A stretch of 64,000 nucleotides of DNA from Mycobacterium sp. (GTDB lineage Bacteria; Actinomycetota; Actinomycetes; Mycobacteriales; Mycobacteriaceae): NCBI GenBank assembly GCA_003987775.1, contig RXJD01000003.1, positions 186,001 to 250,000 on the forward strand. Reading direction: 5' to 3'. The position numbers were made by a program, and so were the translations under genes. Of this stretch, positions 1-8,230 are shown piece by piece. The notes under the pieces were generated by a model, which was not told the DNA's origin, made no database searches, and worked only from the letters and a program-made list of their open reading frames with translations. Each line of letters begins with the position of its first letter. Position 1 is the first letter of the stretch.

Positions 1-672
1 GCATCGGTTCTGCTTGCGCGCGGTGAGCTTGCCGCCGCCCGCGTGATGGTGGACGACGCCGTGGCGACGACGCGGGGCTGGCACCGGGCAACAGCACTTG
101 CAGCACGGGCCCACATCGCCTACGAGCAAGGCGAATTCGAGCAGGCCGGCCGCGATGCGCACGACGCGCTGGCAGAAGCTGCCGCCGTTCACGCCTGGTT
201 GGGGGTTGCGGATGCCCTCGAATGCTTAGCCGTGCTGACTGCCGACAAGCGGCAGGCTTGCCGGTTGCTGGGCGCAGCGACCGCTCTGCGCGCGCGGACC
301 GGCGAGACACGGTTCGCCGTTTACCAAGCCGCATATGACGAGTTGGTGGCGAAGCTGCGGCAGGAAATGCCTCACCACGACTTCGCAGGTGCCTGGGCCG
401 AGGGTCAAGGATTTTCCGCCGCGGAGATCATCGCGTACGCGCAGCGCGGCCGCGGTCAACGCAGGCGCTCGACTGTGGGTTGGGACGCGCTCACACCAAC
501 CGAACGCGACATCGTTGTGCTGGTCGGAGACGGCATAGCGAACAAAGAGATCGCGGCGCAACTGTTCATCTCGCCGCGCACCGTACAAACCCATCTCACC
601 CATGCCTACGCCAAACTCGGCGTCACTTCCCGCGCAGGCATCATCCGCGAGGCGGCCCGGCACAGGCGATAG
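1..672 (+). CDS. LuxR-family transcriptional regulator, C-terminal part (5' end outside window)
   Basis: The reading frame is open from base 1, so the start lies upstream of the window. The visible 223 residues begin with alanine-rich helical repeats, as in the TPR-like region of large LAL-type LuxR regulators. They end in a LuxR helix-turn-helix: LTPTERDIVVLVGDGIANKE, then IAAQLFISPRTVQTHLTHAY, then KLGV. The stop is TAG. Large LuxR proteins of this kind usually carry an N-terminal ATPase or cyclase domain, which would be off-window. Target genes cannot be read from the sequence. The next gene is convergent, 22 bp away. Confidence 0.85.
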   Translation, partial: ASVLLARGELAAARVMVDDAVATTRGWHRATALAARAHIAYEQGEFEQAGRDAHDALAEAAAVHAWLGVADALECLAVLTADKRQACRLLGAATALRARTGETRFAVYQAAYDELVAKLRQEMPHHDFAGAWAEGQGFSAAEIIAYAQRGRGQRRRSTVGWDALTPTERDIVVLVGDGIANKEIAAQLFISPRTVQTHLTHAYAKLGVTSRAGIIREAARHRR

Positions 673-694
673 CGCTCCCTGACACGACGTGTAG

Positions 695-1444
695 TCAGCG
701 GCCCTGAAATACGGGCGCCCGCTTCTGGAAACGGGCGACCTGCGCTTCGACCGCATCCTGGCTTTTCCATGCCGCCTCGAACATGTCTTGATGGACGGGT
801 CTCTCGGTGTCCCAGGCGCCGTCGTCATTGAGCACCCTCTTGGAGTGCCGCAGCGACAGCGGAGCCAGTCCCGCGATCTCCTGTGCCCATTGCTGGGCGT
901 CCTCGAGGGTGCCTATCCGGTTCGCCATTCCGCACAGCAGCGCTTCGTCGGCGGGGAGCTTCTGCGCCGCCATCAGCATGGCGCGGGCTCGCCCATAGCC
1001 CACCAGGGACGTGAGTCGCCGGACCGTCCAGGTGTCGGCAGCCAGCCCGTACTTGGCCACTGGCAGTTGGAAGTACGCGTTCGGGTCGACCACACGGAGA
1101 TCACAGATGATGGCCAGTTGCACACCGGCCCCGATGACCGGACCGTTGATGGCCGCAACCACCGGTACCGGCGTGTGGTCGATCGCCGCGTTGAGGGCTA
1201 TCGCCTTGTCCATCAGTTCGTCGATGAGGTTCTCCGCGGAGGCGGCCCCGGCCCCCGACAGGTCCATTCCCGAGCAGAAGACGCTACCCTCGCCGGTCAG
1301 GACGATAGCCTTCACACCGTCCGCTGCCGCACCTTCGAAAGTCGTCCGAAGTTGGTCGATCACAGCAGCGTTGAGGGCGTTGCGCCGTTCCGGGCGCTGT
1401 ATCCGGACGGTCAGCACATCGGCGTCCCGCGTGACGCCGATCAT
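695..1444 (-). CDS. Enoyl-CoA hydratase/isomerase family protein lacking both catalytic glutamates
   Basis: A 249-residue protein of the crotonase fold, full length for the family. N-terminal RPERRNALN, the oxyanion-hole segment (FCSGMDLSG, about residues 56-64) and the INGPVIGAGVQLA loop are typical. Where true hydratases have Glu in GGGxELA and in the later PE pair, this protein has Gln (GAGVQLA) and Val (LPVAKYG). Water addition is therefore unlikely. It may act as an isomerase, hydrolase or other CoA-thioester enzyme; the family is known for such diversity. ATG start with a GGAGG-like site just upstream. Confidence 0.85.
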   Translation of the reverse strand: MIGVTRDADVLTVRIQRPERRNALNAAVIDQLRTTFEGAAADGVKAIVLTGEGSVFCSGMDLSGAGAASAENLIDELMDKAIALNAAIDHTPVPVVAAINGPVIGAGVQLAIICDLRVVDPNAYFQLPVAKYGLAADTWTVRRLTSLVGYGRARAMLMAAQKLPADEALLCGMANRIGTLEDAQQWAQEIAGLAPLSLRHSKRVLNDDGAWDTERPVHQDMFEAAWKSQDAVEAQVARFQKRAPVFQGR

Positions 1445-1553
1445 GCCGCCGCCTCCGAGCTGTTGCCGTCCTTGGTAGGGCGTCGATGCGACACCGCTTC
1501 TCCTTTCCTGTCAACTCGTGCCATCGCCACCTCGTGGCGAAGTGGGGCCTGGA

Positions 1554-3008
1554 TCAGAAATTCAAGCCAGAGAACATGACCCGTCCGGGATCGTACTTCT
1601 GGCGTACGGCCGTCAGGCGAGAGAGGTTCTGCCCGAAGTATCGGGCCGGCGGCTGATTGGCCTCGATGTAATTGACGTAGCCGCCGACCGAATACTGCTG
1701 CACCGCTTGGTGTGCAGTGCTCAACCAGCTGGTCGCGGCGGACGGAGAACCGGCCGTTTCGACGTACCACTGCACCAGAGCGGACTGCCGTCGCCACGGA
1801 AAGGCGGTGGCACCCGGCGCGACGGTGGCCATCGCGCCGTCCAGAGCGTGCATGATCGCCAGCATGCGGCCGGCGTTGCGGGGGAAGGCATCGACCGCCG
1901 CGGCGATCCCCTGCGCAACGGCAGGGGTGATTGTCGTGAAAACGTCGGAGCCGCCGACATATCCGACTGGTGCCGGGTTGAGGTTGTTGACCGCCAGGTA
2001 CCGCACTAGGTCGAGGTAGTTGAAGGTGTGGTTCTCGGTGCCGGTCGGTTGCACGCCGACAGCCGAAATGATCGCTGCCGCAATACTGTTGCCGGAGCCG
2101 GCCGGACAGGTCGCCAGGATCCGGCAATGAGTTCCTGTCGCGTCTGTGGTGCTGTCGGCCAGTGCCCAACTGTTCCGGTCGGCGGTACGCAACCAGTTCT
2201 GCCAGCCGACGAGGACCTGCGCGAACGCTTGCGGCGCGAAGTTCAGGTTCACCGCGTCGACGTCCTGGGTGGGGAACGTGGCAAAGGTCAACGAGGTGGT
2301 GACGCCGAAGTTGCCTCCGCCGCCGCCGCGCAACGCCCAGAAGAGGTCCGGGTTGCTCGAGGCGGACGCGGTGACGCTTTGGCCGCCGGGCAAGACCACC
2401 TGTGCCGACGTCAGCTGGTCACACAGCAGACCGGCGTGCCGGGACTGGGCGCCCAGTCCGCCGCCCAGGGCATGCCCCGCGGCGCCGACCGTCGGACACG
2501 TGCCGGTCGGGATGCCCCGTCCTGCGGCGGCCAGCGCCTGGTGCACCTCGTATAAACCCGTTGCCGGCGTAACCGTCACCTGGCCGGTCGCAGCGTCGAC
2601 GTTGACGTCACCCGGCAGCTGACGCAGGTCGAGCACCATGGTTCCGTTCGCCGTCGAGGCTCCGGTGTAAGAATGCCCGCCGCTGCGCGGAGCGACCTTG
2701 AGCTTGTTGGCGGCGGCGAACGCCATCGCTTTCTGCACATCCGCGGCCGATTTCGGAGTGACGATGGCCGCCGGCGTCGAGTCGCTGTAATTGGTGTTGA
2801 AAACCGCCTTGGCCGAGCCGTATTGGGCACTGTTGGGTTGGATCACCTGCCCGCCCAGGGCGGTGGACAGACCGTCCCAGCCCGACGCGACCGGATCGGC
2901 GCCGGCCCGGCCCGGCCCGAAGACCACGCCGGCGGCCAACGCACCCGCGGCACCCCGCAGAAACGTCTGCCGCGAGATCTGTGCCCGGCGCTGCGTCATA
3001 TCGGGCAT
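1554..3008 (-). CDS. Secreted FAD-linked oxidase (berberine-bridge-enzyme type)
   Basis: 484 residues. The N-terminus carries arginines then SRQTFLRGAAGALAAG, a Tat-like signal with R-Q instead of R-R in the core motif. The FAD_binding_4 domain follows. GGHSY supplies the histidine, and GTCPTVGAAGHALGGGLG supplies the cysteine, that in this family carry bicovalent FAD. The C-terminus has the BBE signature (RYFGQNLSRLTAVRQKYDPG). These enzymes oxidise sugars, alkaloids or other alcohols with O2; the substrate here is unknown. It lies upstream of the crotonase-fold gene on the same strand, separated by 109 bp. Confidence 0.88.
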   Translation of the reverse strand: MPDMTQRRAQISRQTFLRGAAGALAAGVVFGPGRAGADPVASGWDGLSTALGGQVIQPNSAQYGSAKAVFNTNYSDSTPAAIVTPKSAADVQKAMAFAAANKLKVAPRSGGHSYTGASTANGTMVLDLRQLPGDVNVDAATGQVTVTPATGLYEVHQALAAAGRGIPTGTCPTVGAAGHALGGGLGAQSRHAGLLCDQLTSAQVVLPGGQSVTASASSNPDLFWALRGGGGGNFGVTTSLTFATFPTQDVDAVNLNFAPQAFAQVLVGWQNWLRTADRNSWALADSTTDATGTHCRILATCPAGSGNSIAAAIISAVGVQPTGTENHTFNYLDLVRYLAVNNLNPAPVGYVGGSDVFTTITPAVAQGIAAAVDAFPRNAGRMLAIMHALDGAMATVAPGATAFPWRRQSALVQWYVETAGSPSAATSWLSTAHQAVQQYSVGGYVNYIEANQPPARYFGQNLSRLTAVRQKYDPGRVMFSGLNF

Positions 3009-3096
3009 GGTTGCGCATGCGGCCGAGGTAACTCGGTTGCCGCGTCAGGTATCAGCTGAACTGTGCCCTAACCGTGACGCCGACCCGGGGGGGCCG

Positions 3097-3672
3097 TCAC
3101 GAGGTCCGGGGTGCGACGAAAGGCACCAAGACTTCGTCAACCAGCTGGACGATCAGCGCATCGTCAATCGGGTCGCCGGTCACCAGCAGCCGGTGCCACA
3201 GCACGCTCTGCCCCACCTCGCGGGCGATCTCCACCGGCACATCCGCGCGCACGTCCCCCCGGGCGATTCCCCTGGCCAAAAGGTCGGCCATCTCCTTCTT
3301 GCGCCATCCGATCACATCGGTACGGAAGGCCTCGGCGAACTCGGGATCGTTCGCGGCGGCGGCGATACCCGCCCGGATGACGGCGGCCTGCGGACCGGTG
3401 AAGAGATCAGCCCAGCCACGCAGGATGGCCAGCATGTCCTCGCGGTAGCTGCCGGTGTCGCGGTGCGGGATCGCCGCGACCGCGGTCCGCAGCAGGGTGT
3501 CCCGCAGCAGCGCGCGGCCGTCGGGCCAGCGTCGATAGAGCACCGCTTTGCTGGTGCCCGCGGCGGTGGCGACGGCCTCCATCGTGACGCCGGTGATGCC
3601 GTGCTCGGCGATCAGCCCCAGCACCGCCTCCCTGATCGCCGCGTCCAGTTCTGCGCCGTGACGTCGCCGCAT
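3097..3672 (-). CDS. TetR-family repressor
   Basis: 191 residues if started at the ATG at 3672 (MRRRHGAELD); the frame stays open upstream to 3927, but that would run through the operators and the divergent gene. The N-terminal helix-turn-helix is typical: ITGVTMEAVATAAGTSKAVL followed by YRRWPDG, then a TetR_C-type ligand domain. The gene is divergent from the PhlG-like hydrolase at 3761, and two matching inverted repeats lie in the 88 bp between them. This strongly suggests autoregulation and control of the hydrolase. Confidence 0.9.
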   Translation of the reverse strand: MRRRHGAELDAAIREAVLGLIAEHGITGVTMEAVATAAGTSKAVLYRRWPDGRALLRDTLLRTAVAAIPHRDTGSYREDMLAILRGWADLFTGPQAAVIRAGIAAAANDPEFAEAFRTDVIGWRKKEMADLLARGIARGDVRADVPVEIAREVGQSVLWHRLLVTGDPIDDALIVQLVDEVLVPFVAPRTS

Positions 3673-3685
3673 CGCAATCCCTTCC

Positions 3686-3705
3686 AAGAAACGCTTGCGT
3701 TTCTT
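3686..3705. promoter_or_regulatory. TetR operator 1 (perfect inverted repeat)
   Basis: The arms AAGAAACGC and GCGTTTCTT are perfect reverse complements, 9 bp each, separated by TT. The site sits 13 bp upstream of the TetR ATG, in the divergent intergenic region. Confidence 0.8.
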
Positions 3706-3729
3706 AGCGTTGTGCCTTACGTTGGCTGC

Positions 3730-3749
3730 AAGAAACGGTATCGTATCTT
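3730..3749. promoter_or_regulatory. TetR operator 2 (imperfect inverted repeat)
   Basis: AAGAAACG and CGTATCTT form a second copy of the 3686-3705 palindrome with one mismatch in the right arm. Its centre is 44 bp from that of the first. It sits just upstream of the ribosome-binding site of the hydrolase gene. Confidence 0.7.
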
Positions 3750-3760
3750 GGAGGTTTGTC

Positions 3761-4408
3761 ATGGCGGCTCGGCCAGTCCTGTACCCGTTGCGCACGGTCG
3801 ATTCCGCCGCCGTGCGATTCACCAATGGCCGCCACCACCGCCGCCGCGTCACCATCGACCATCGGCCGCTGGCCGGCACCACCCCGTCGATGGTGCTCGA
3901 CTGGTTCACCCACCTTGGCGAAACCATGTCCTACGGGGGCGAGATCATCGACCGGTACCTCGCGTGGCACCCCATCGATCACGTCCGCTGGGAACTGGCG
4001 CGCCCGGCGCCGGGTGGAGGCGCAGCCGAGGGCGCGCGGTTTCGGATCGTGGAGGCGTTCGGCGCCAAGCCCGAGTATGCGGTCGACGTCATCGACCGCG
4101 TCGAGAAGCTGGACGACACGGGTATCCGCCTGGTGACTCGGGTCGCGGGCGTCATCGTCATCCAACTGGAGCACACCTGGTCGGCCGGTTCCGACGGCAC
4201 GCACTACGTCTCGGTGCTCGACCTCGGCGCGCGCACCCCGCTGTTCGCGCCGGTCAACCGCATCCTGTGCCGGCGTTTTCCCGACGACATGGTGCGGGCC
4301 TGGATCAGGCACAACATCGAAGAGGTCGGGCAATTGGAACACCTTCTGCCGCAACTGGAAACGGGGAGCGGATCAGATCCAAGGAAAGTTCAAGGATCCG
4401 TCAAGTAG
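3761..4408 (+). CDS. PhlG-like (DAPG hydrolase family) C-C bond hydrolase
   Basis: 215 residues from the ATG at 3761, preceded by GGAGG at 3750. The sequence resembles the 2,4-diacetylphloroglucinol hydrolase family. Visible signs are the RYLAWHPIDH segment (about residues 67-76), a following conserved acid-rich core, and a C-terminal HNIEE (His-x3-Glu) that matches the zinc-binding His...Glu of PhlG. That family cleaves an acyl group from phloroglucinol-type rings with zinc. The actual substrate is unknown. The dedicated divergent TetR gene suggests induction by a phenolic compound. The family call is from motif recall. Confidence 0.6.
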   Translation: MAARPVLYPLRTVDSAAVRFTNGRHHRRRVTIDHRPLAGTTPSMVLDWFTHLGETMSYGGEIIDRYLAWHPIDHVRWELARPAPGGGAAEGARFRIVEAFGAKPEYAVDVIDRVEKLDDTGIRLVTRVAGVIVIQLEHTWSAGSDGTHYVSVLDLGARTPLFAPVNRILCRRFPDDMVRAWIRHNIEEVGQLEHLLPQLETGSGSDPRKVQGSVK

Positions 4409-4452
4409 GCACGGCGACGCTCATCGTGTCAGATCGTTTCCGAGGAGGCACG

Positions 4453-4809
4453 ATGTCGCATCGCCGGTATGTACCCGCTACGAAGATCGCCGCGACCGCG
4501 GGCGTGGTCGCCGCTATGTTCGCCGCGTCCAGCGGGGTCGCTCATGCGGCCGCCGCTGCACCGCTGGGCTTTTGGACCACGGGCACCGGATCCGAACAAC
4601 TGCTCGTCAGCCAGAGTGGATGCTCACTGGCCAACGCGGCAGGGGTGCCCACGACATCGGGACCCTGTGCATGGAACCCGTCGTCGCGCGGCGGAATCCT
4701 GACAATCATGAGCAGCCAGACCCGTCGGCCGGCACCGGTCTACTTCAACGTCGTCTGGGTCAACCAGTCGACCATCACCGTCGAGGGTGACGTCTTCTAC
4801 CGGCGATAG
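4453..4809 (+). CDS. Small secreted protein
   Basis: 118 residues with a clear Sec signal peptide: MSHRRY, a hydrophobic alanine-rich core and AHA-A at about residues 30-33. The mature part has two cysteines (SGCSL and GPCAW), probably disulphide-linked, and ends in VEGDVFYRR. GAGGAGG precedes the ATG. It resembles small exported mycobacterial proteins of unknown role. The terminal codons and stop are duplicated in tandem. Confidence 0.8.
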   Translation: MSHRRYVPATKIAATAGVVAAMFAASSGVAHAAAAAPLGFWTTGTGSEQLLVSQSGCSLANAAGVPTTSGPCAWNPSSRGGILTIMSSQTRRPAPVYFNVVWVNQSTITVEGDVFYRR

Positions 4810-4836
4810 CCCGAGTTCTACCGGCGATAGCCCGAG
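4795..4836 (+). repeat. 21-bp perfect tandem duplication across a stop codon
   Basis: Bases 4795-4815 and 4816-4836 are identical. Each copy encodes F-Y-R-R-stop-P-E in the frame of the secreted protein, so the real stop at 4807-4809 is followed in frame by a second copy with its own stop. Confidence 0.95.
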
Positions 4837-4940
4837 AAATTTGCGCGGAATATCCGGTTTTCGGCCGATTAGGCTGCATCCGGACGGGCGGTTGCACGCA
4901 GTCTCCCCATGCCCGTCAAACCGGGCGAAGGAGTGGATGG

Positions 4941-5603
4941 ATGACAGGCGACACCAACTTTCCGTCGGGCGACCCTCGGAATGTGCCGCCCGGCAACTAC
5001 CTACCGCCGGGTCCGCAGTACGCGCCGCCTCCGCCGCCACCTCCGCCGGCGCCGAAGAAGAGCTCGTTGGGCAAGCGGATCGGCGCCGCGCTGGGTGCGG
5101 TGGTACTGGTGATCGCCGCGAAGGTCGGGCTGCATGCGGTGATGCACCACCGCAATGCCGATCACCGGGCCAGCAGCAACGGCTTCGACTATCCGGTCGG
5201 CACCTGCCTGAACCTCGTGAAAGCGGGAATCATGGTCAAGCCGAGCGATGTCCGCGAAGAGCCCTGCTCGTCGCCTACGGCTCTGTCGAAGGTCGCCAAG
5301 CAGTACAAGGGCTCCAAGAATTGTCCCAACGACAACTACGGAACTCTCGAAGGCGGTGGCAGCGGGCTGTGTCTTGAAGACAATCTGAGCGTCGGCAGCT
5401 GCTATCACCAGGCGCTCATCTCACACATGTTTGCACCGACTGCCTGCAAGCCCGGAGTGTTGTCCAGCGACCCGACCTTCCGGGTGGCCGTCCGGCGCGA
5501 CGGGGTGAACGACCCCGGGTTGTGCGCCGGGGAGCAGCAGGCGGTCAATTTTCCGGAGCCGCCGCTCACCTACTGCATGGACGTCCTTGAAAGCAGCGGG
5601 TGA
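4941..5603 (+). CDS. Proline-rich single-pass membrane protein
   Basis: 220 residues. The N-terminus is proline-rich ([12 protein letters not shown], about residues 28-39). A transmembrane helix follows at about 44-66 (RIGAALGAVVLVIAAKVGLH), then a probably extracytoplasmic domain with eight or more cysteines (GTCL, EEPCSS, NCPN, LCLE, SCYH, ACKP, LCAG, YCMD), consistent with a disulphide-stabilised fold. Proline-rich N-tail plus one membrane helix plus a small cysteine domain is common among mycobacterial envelope proteins. No function can be assigned. The convergent SDR gene ends 4 bp away. Confidence 0.75.
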   Translation: MTGDTNFPSGDPRNVPPGNYLPPGPQYAPPPPPPPPAPKKSSLGKRIGAALGAVVLVIAAKVGLHAVMHHRNADHRASSNGFDYPVGTCLNLVKAGIMVKPSDVREEPCSSPTALSKVAKQYKGSKNCPNDNYGTLEGGGSGLCLEDNLSVGSCYHQALISHMFAPTACKPGVLSSDPTFRVAVRRDGVNDPGLCAGEQQAVNFPEPPLTYCMDVLESSG

Positions 5604-5607
5604 ACCG

Positions 5608-6348
5608 TCAGCCGGCACCCTTTCCGTTGTCGACGCGGTACACCGCACCATGGACGGCGGCGGCATCATCACTGGCGAGGAACGCAATGACATTGGCGAC
5701 GTCGATCGGCTGCATCATCCCGCGCGGTGCGGCCGATCGAAGGATTAAGTCGTAGTTCGGATTCTCCGGTGCGCTGAACTGCTCGATCTGCGGGGTTAAC
5801 ATGCCGCCCGGGCAAATCGCGTTGACGCGCAACCGATCTGACGTGTACTCGACCGCCAGCGCTCGGGTCAGTCCGATCAGTCCGTGTTTCGCCGAGCAGT
5901 AACCGGCAGAATACGCCTGGCCCTCCACACCGGCGATCGAGGCGACGTTGACGATGTTGCCGCCCCGGTCCAGCAGGTGCGGTAGCGCGGCCCGGCACAG
6001 GTAGAACGGCCCGTTGAGATTGACGGCCAGGTCTTGCGCCCACTCGTCGTCGGTCATCGACTCGGTGCGACGCATCTGATGGCGCCCAGCGATGTTGACG
6101 AGCACATCGAGGGCGCCGAACTGTGCGACGCACTGCGCAACGGCAGTGCGGCAGGCACCCGGATCTGCGACATCCACTGACACGCCTGCGCCCCGCGGAA
6201 TGTCGCCGAACACTGCGGCAAGCTTCTCGGCGTCTCGTGCTACGCCGAAAACCGTTGCCCCCTTGCGTGACAACAACCGAGCCGTTGCCGCGCCCAGCCC
6301 CGACGACGCCCCGGTCACGAAGGCGACCTTGCCCTCAAACGTTGCCAT
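5608..6348 (-). CDS. Short-chain dehydrogenase/reductase
   Basis: 246 residues from the ATG at 6348 (GAAAGGTG upstream). Classical SDR: TGASSGLG cofactor loop near the N-terminus, NIAG, the catalytic Ser in NVASIAG, and Tyr-x3-Lys in YCSAK. The frame extends upstream to 6564, but the added residues are not SDR-like and would run into the tRNA-like region. Substrate unknown; the acidic residue after the second beta strand cannot be placed with certainty, so NAD versus NADP preference is open. Confidence 0.88.
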   Translation of the reverse strand: MATFEGKVAFVTGASSGLGAATARLLSRKGATVFGVARDAEKLAAVFGDIPRGAGVSVDVADPGACRTAVAQCVAQFGALDVLVNIAGRHQMRRTESMTDDEWAQDLAVNLNGPFYLCRAALPHLLDRGGNIVNVASIAGVEGQAYSAGYCSAKHGLIGLTRALAVEYTSDRLRVNAICPGGMLTPQIEQFSAPENPNYDLILRSAAPRGMMQPIDVANVIAFLASDDAAAVHGAVYRVDNGKGAG

Positions 6349-6518
6349 CGCACACCTTTCGATCGCTTCTCGACGCATTGTGCCGCAGCGCTGCTGGTGA
6401 TCACCCACAGGGCTTGTGGTGGTGGTGTGCCCCTTGCCCACCCTCGTCGGCGCGAACCTGCACGTGGTGGTGTGCTGTGTGCTGTACCCCGTCACCTGTG
6501 CGCAATGCTGGGCTGCAT

Positions 6519-6590
6519 TGTGAAAAAGGGAGTCGAACCCCCGGCACTGCCCATCGTGCGCCAAGACCGGCCGTTACCCGCCGGTGGGTT
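6519..6590 (-). ncRNA. Candidate tRNA-like RNA downstream of the DIP1984-family gene
   Basis: On the minus strand three consecutive hairpins follow the tRNA order. A D-arm-like hairpin has 6-bp arms ACCGGC/GCCGGT (6566-6585). An anticodon-like hairpin has GCAC/GTGC (6544-6559). A T arm at 6526-6542 contains an intact B-box (GGTTCGACTCC) with stem GGGGG/CCCTT, two pairs being G-T. No 7-bp acceptor stem pairs and no usual A-box is seen, so it is probably not a functional tRNA. It lies in the same orientation as, and immediately after, the 6626-7099 gene. Confidence 0.4.
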
Positions 6591-6625
6591 GTGTGCACGC
6601 TTCCGCGTCGACTACCGACACCACC

Positions 6626-7099
6626 TCATTCCGTCACCAGGTCTGCCTCCCAGTTGGCGCGCTGGATGCGCACGTCGAGTTCGCGCAACTCACGGGCGAG
6701 ATCGTCGGCCTGCATACGCAGCTGCGCAACGGGCAAGGCGGACAACATCTTCAGTTCCGAGCGCAGCTGGCGTGCATATCCGGGCTGGTTCTTGCCGGCG
6801 GCTGCATCCGCGGCGGCCGTCACCACTGAGTGACGCAGTCGCAGCGTGTCTCTGCGGGCCAGTGCGTCGGTCAGGGTTCCATCGGAACCGATCGTTGTGG
6901 TCGCGTTGGTGTGATTGATCCGGCGGACCAGGGTCTCGAACTCGTCCAGCACCTCGCCGGCTTCGGCAAGTAGCGCGGCGGCGTCCTCGGCCGGATCTTC
7001 ACCCTCCTGGAAGCGGGCACTGCTGACGATGCGAGCACGCAGCTGCTCAATGCGGCGCGCCGAATCTGCCCGCAGCGACAATGCCTCCGCCAACTTCAT
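6626..7099 (-). CDS. DIP1984-family protein
   Basis: 157 residues, predicted almost entirely helical with long heptad-like stretches (MKLAEALSLRADSARRIEQL, then LARELRELDVRIQRANWEAD). I recognise it as the actinobacterial DIP1984/septicolysin-like family. The biochemical role is not established. From memory, relatives occur in neighbourhoods linked to RNA repair, which would fit the tRNA-like RNA just downstream. It is divergent from the LysR gene at 7249. Confidence 0.75.
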   Translation of the reverse strand: MKLAEALSLRADSARRIEQLRARIVSSARFQEGEDPAEDAAALLAEAGEVLDEFETLVRRINHTNATTTIGSDGTLTDALARRDTLRLRHSVVTAAADAAAGKNQPGYARQLRSELKMLSALPVAQLRMQADDLARELRELDVRIQRANWEADLVTE

Positions 7100-7248
7100 G
7101 ATGTGTCCCTCGCTTTGTTGCGTTGAGCGGCAAGTGATTTATCCCCGAGTCTAGGTACTGCACGCGGCAATAATGGGCAGAAAAGTCTCATCGGCTCTGA
7201 CGATTGGAGCAGGTGACCTGCATCTGTTGTGTAGATAGAGTTGTCCGC

Positions 7249-8151
7249 ATGGAGTTGCGTCAAGTCGAGTACTTCGTCGCGGTGGCCAGTGAAATGAGCT
7301 TCACCCGCGCCGCGGAACGCGTGCACGTGGTGCAGTCGGCCCTGTCTTCGTCGATCGCGAAGCTGGAGCGCGAGCTACAGGTCCAGTTGTTCGACCGGTC
7401 GCGGCAACAGATCCGGCTGACAGCTGCCGGCGAACGCTTCCGCACCCATGCCAACGAGGTGCTGCGCGTCGCCCGGACCGCGGCCGACTCCGTCAGCGAA
7501 TTTCGCGGCTCGCTCTCCGGCACAGTGGAATTCGGCTCCCTGATCTCGTTCGGCCCGATGGATGTGGCTCGTGCGCTGGGCGAGTTCCACAGTGCAAATC
7601 CGTTCGTACGACTCAAGTTGCGGCTCAGTCAATCTGGCGCATCAGCCTACCTTTCGGCGCTACTGGACGGCTCGCTCGATCTGGCGCTGGTATCGGTACC
7701 CAATCGTTTTCCTCCCCAACTGGACATGCAGTTGTTGTTCGAGGAACCAATGGTTTTCGTGTGCCGGGACGATCACGGGCTCGCGGGCCGGAAGCGGTTG
7801 CGGCTGAGTGACCTTGCCGGTGAGGAGCTGGTCAGTTACCCACCAGAGTTCGGGTTGCGGCGGTTGATCGACGACTCCTTTCACGCCGTCGGCGTGAAGC
7901 CGCAGACGTTCTACGAGGTGCCGGCCGGATTCGCCGACATCGCCGACCTGGTGGTCAACGGATTGGGTACCACCTTCATGCCCGAGTCGGAGGCGCGGCG
8001 CTTTCCCGCCTTGCGCTCCGTCGAGCTCAGCGCCCCGGTGATCTGGCAGGTGTACCTCGCCTCTCCGCCCGCGGGCCAGTTGACGCCGGCCACCGCACGG
8101 CTTGCCTCAGTCCTCCTCGAAGCGGCACCACACCCAGTCGACCGGCGTTGA
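7249..8151 (+). CDS. LysR-family transcriptional regulator
   Basis: 300 residues from the ATG at 7249 (MELRQVEYFVAVA). The N-terminal winged helix is canonical: SFTRAAERVHVVQSALSSSI followed by AKLERELQVQLFDRS, then a periplasmic-binding-protein-like effector domain (about 90-295). An alternative upstream start adds 15 residues without LysR similarity. It is divergent from the DIP1984 gene and 79 bp upstream of an SDR gene on the same strand; either could be its target. Confidence 0.92.
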   Translation: MELRQVEYFVAVASEMSFTRAAERVHVVQSALSSSIAKLERELQVQLFDRSRQQIRLTAAGERFRTHANEVLRVARTAADSVSEFRGSLSGTVEFGSLISFGPMDVARALGEFHSANPFVRLKLRLSQSGASAYLSALLDGSLDLALVSVPNRFPPQLDMQLLFEEPMVFVCRDDHGLAGRKRLRLSDLAGEELVSYPPEFGLRRLIDDSFHAVGVKPQTFYEVPAGFADIADLVVNGLGTTFMPESEARRFPALRSVELSAPVIWQVYLASPPAGQLTPATARLASVLLEAAPHPVDRR

Positions 8152-8230
8152 CGGGGAATGAATTCGCCGACTCCAGCCTTGCGTACCAAGTAACGACGCG
8201 ATTCGTGAACGGCAGGAAGGTTTCATCGAG

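Noticed and set aside
1441..1524. 27-codon minus-strand mini-ORF between the FAD oxidase and crotonase-fold genes
   Set aside because: It has an ATG and a GGAGA-like site, but the peptide shows no feature and no codon evidence; it could be a leader but cannot be supported.
2791..4452. Open frame continuous with the small secreted protein (672 codons)
   Set aside because: The upstream part is antisense to or overlaps the FAD oxidase, TetR and hydrolase genes. The signal peptide and ribosome-binding site place the start at 4453.
6519..6590. A functional tRNA gene on the minus strand
   Set aside because: The T arm is good, but no acceptor stem pairs and no A-box is present, so I list it only as a tRNA-like candidate.
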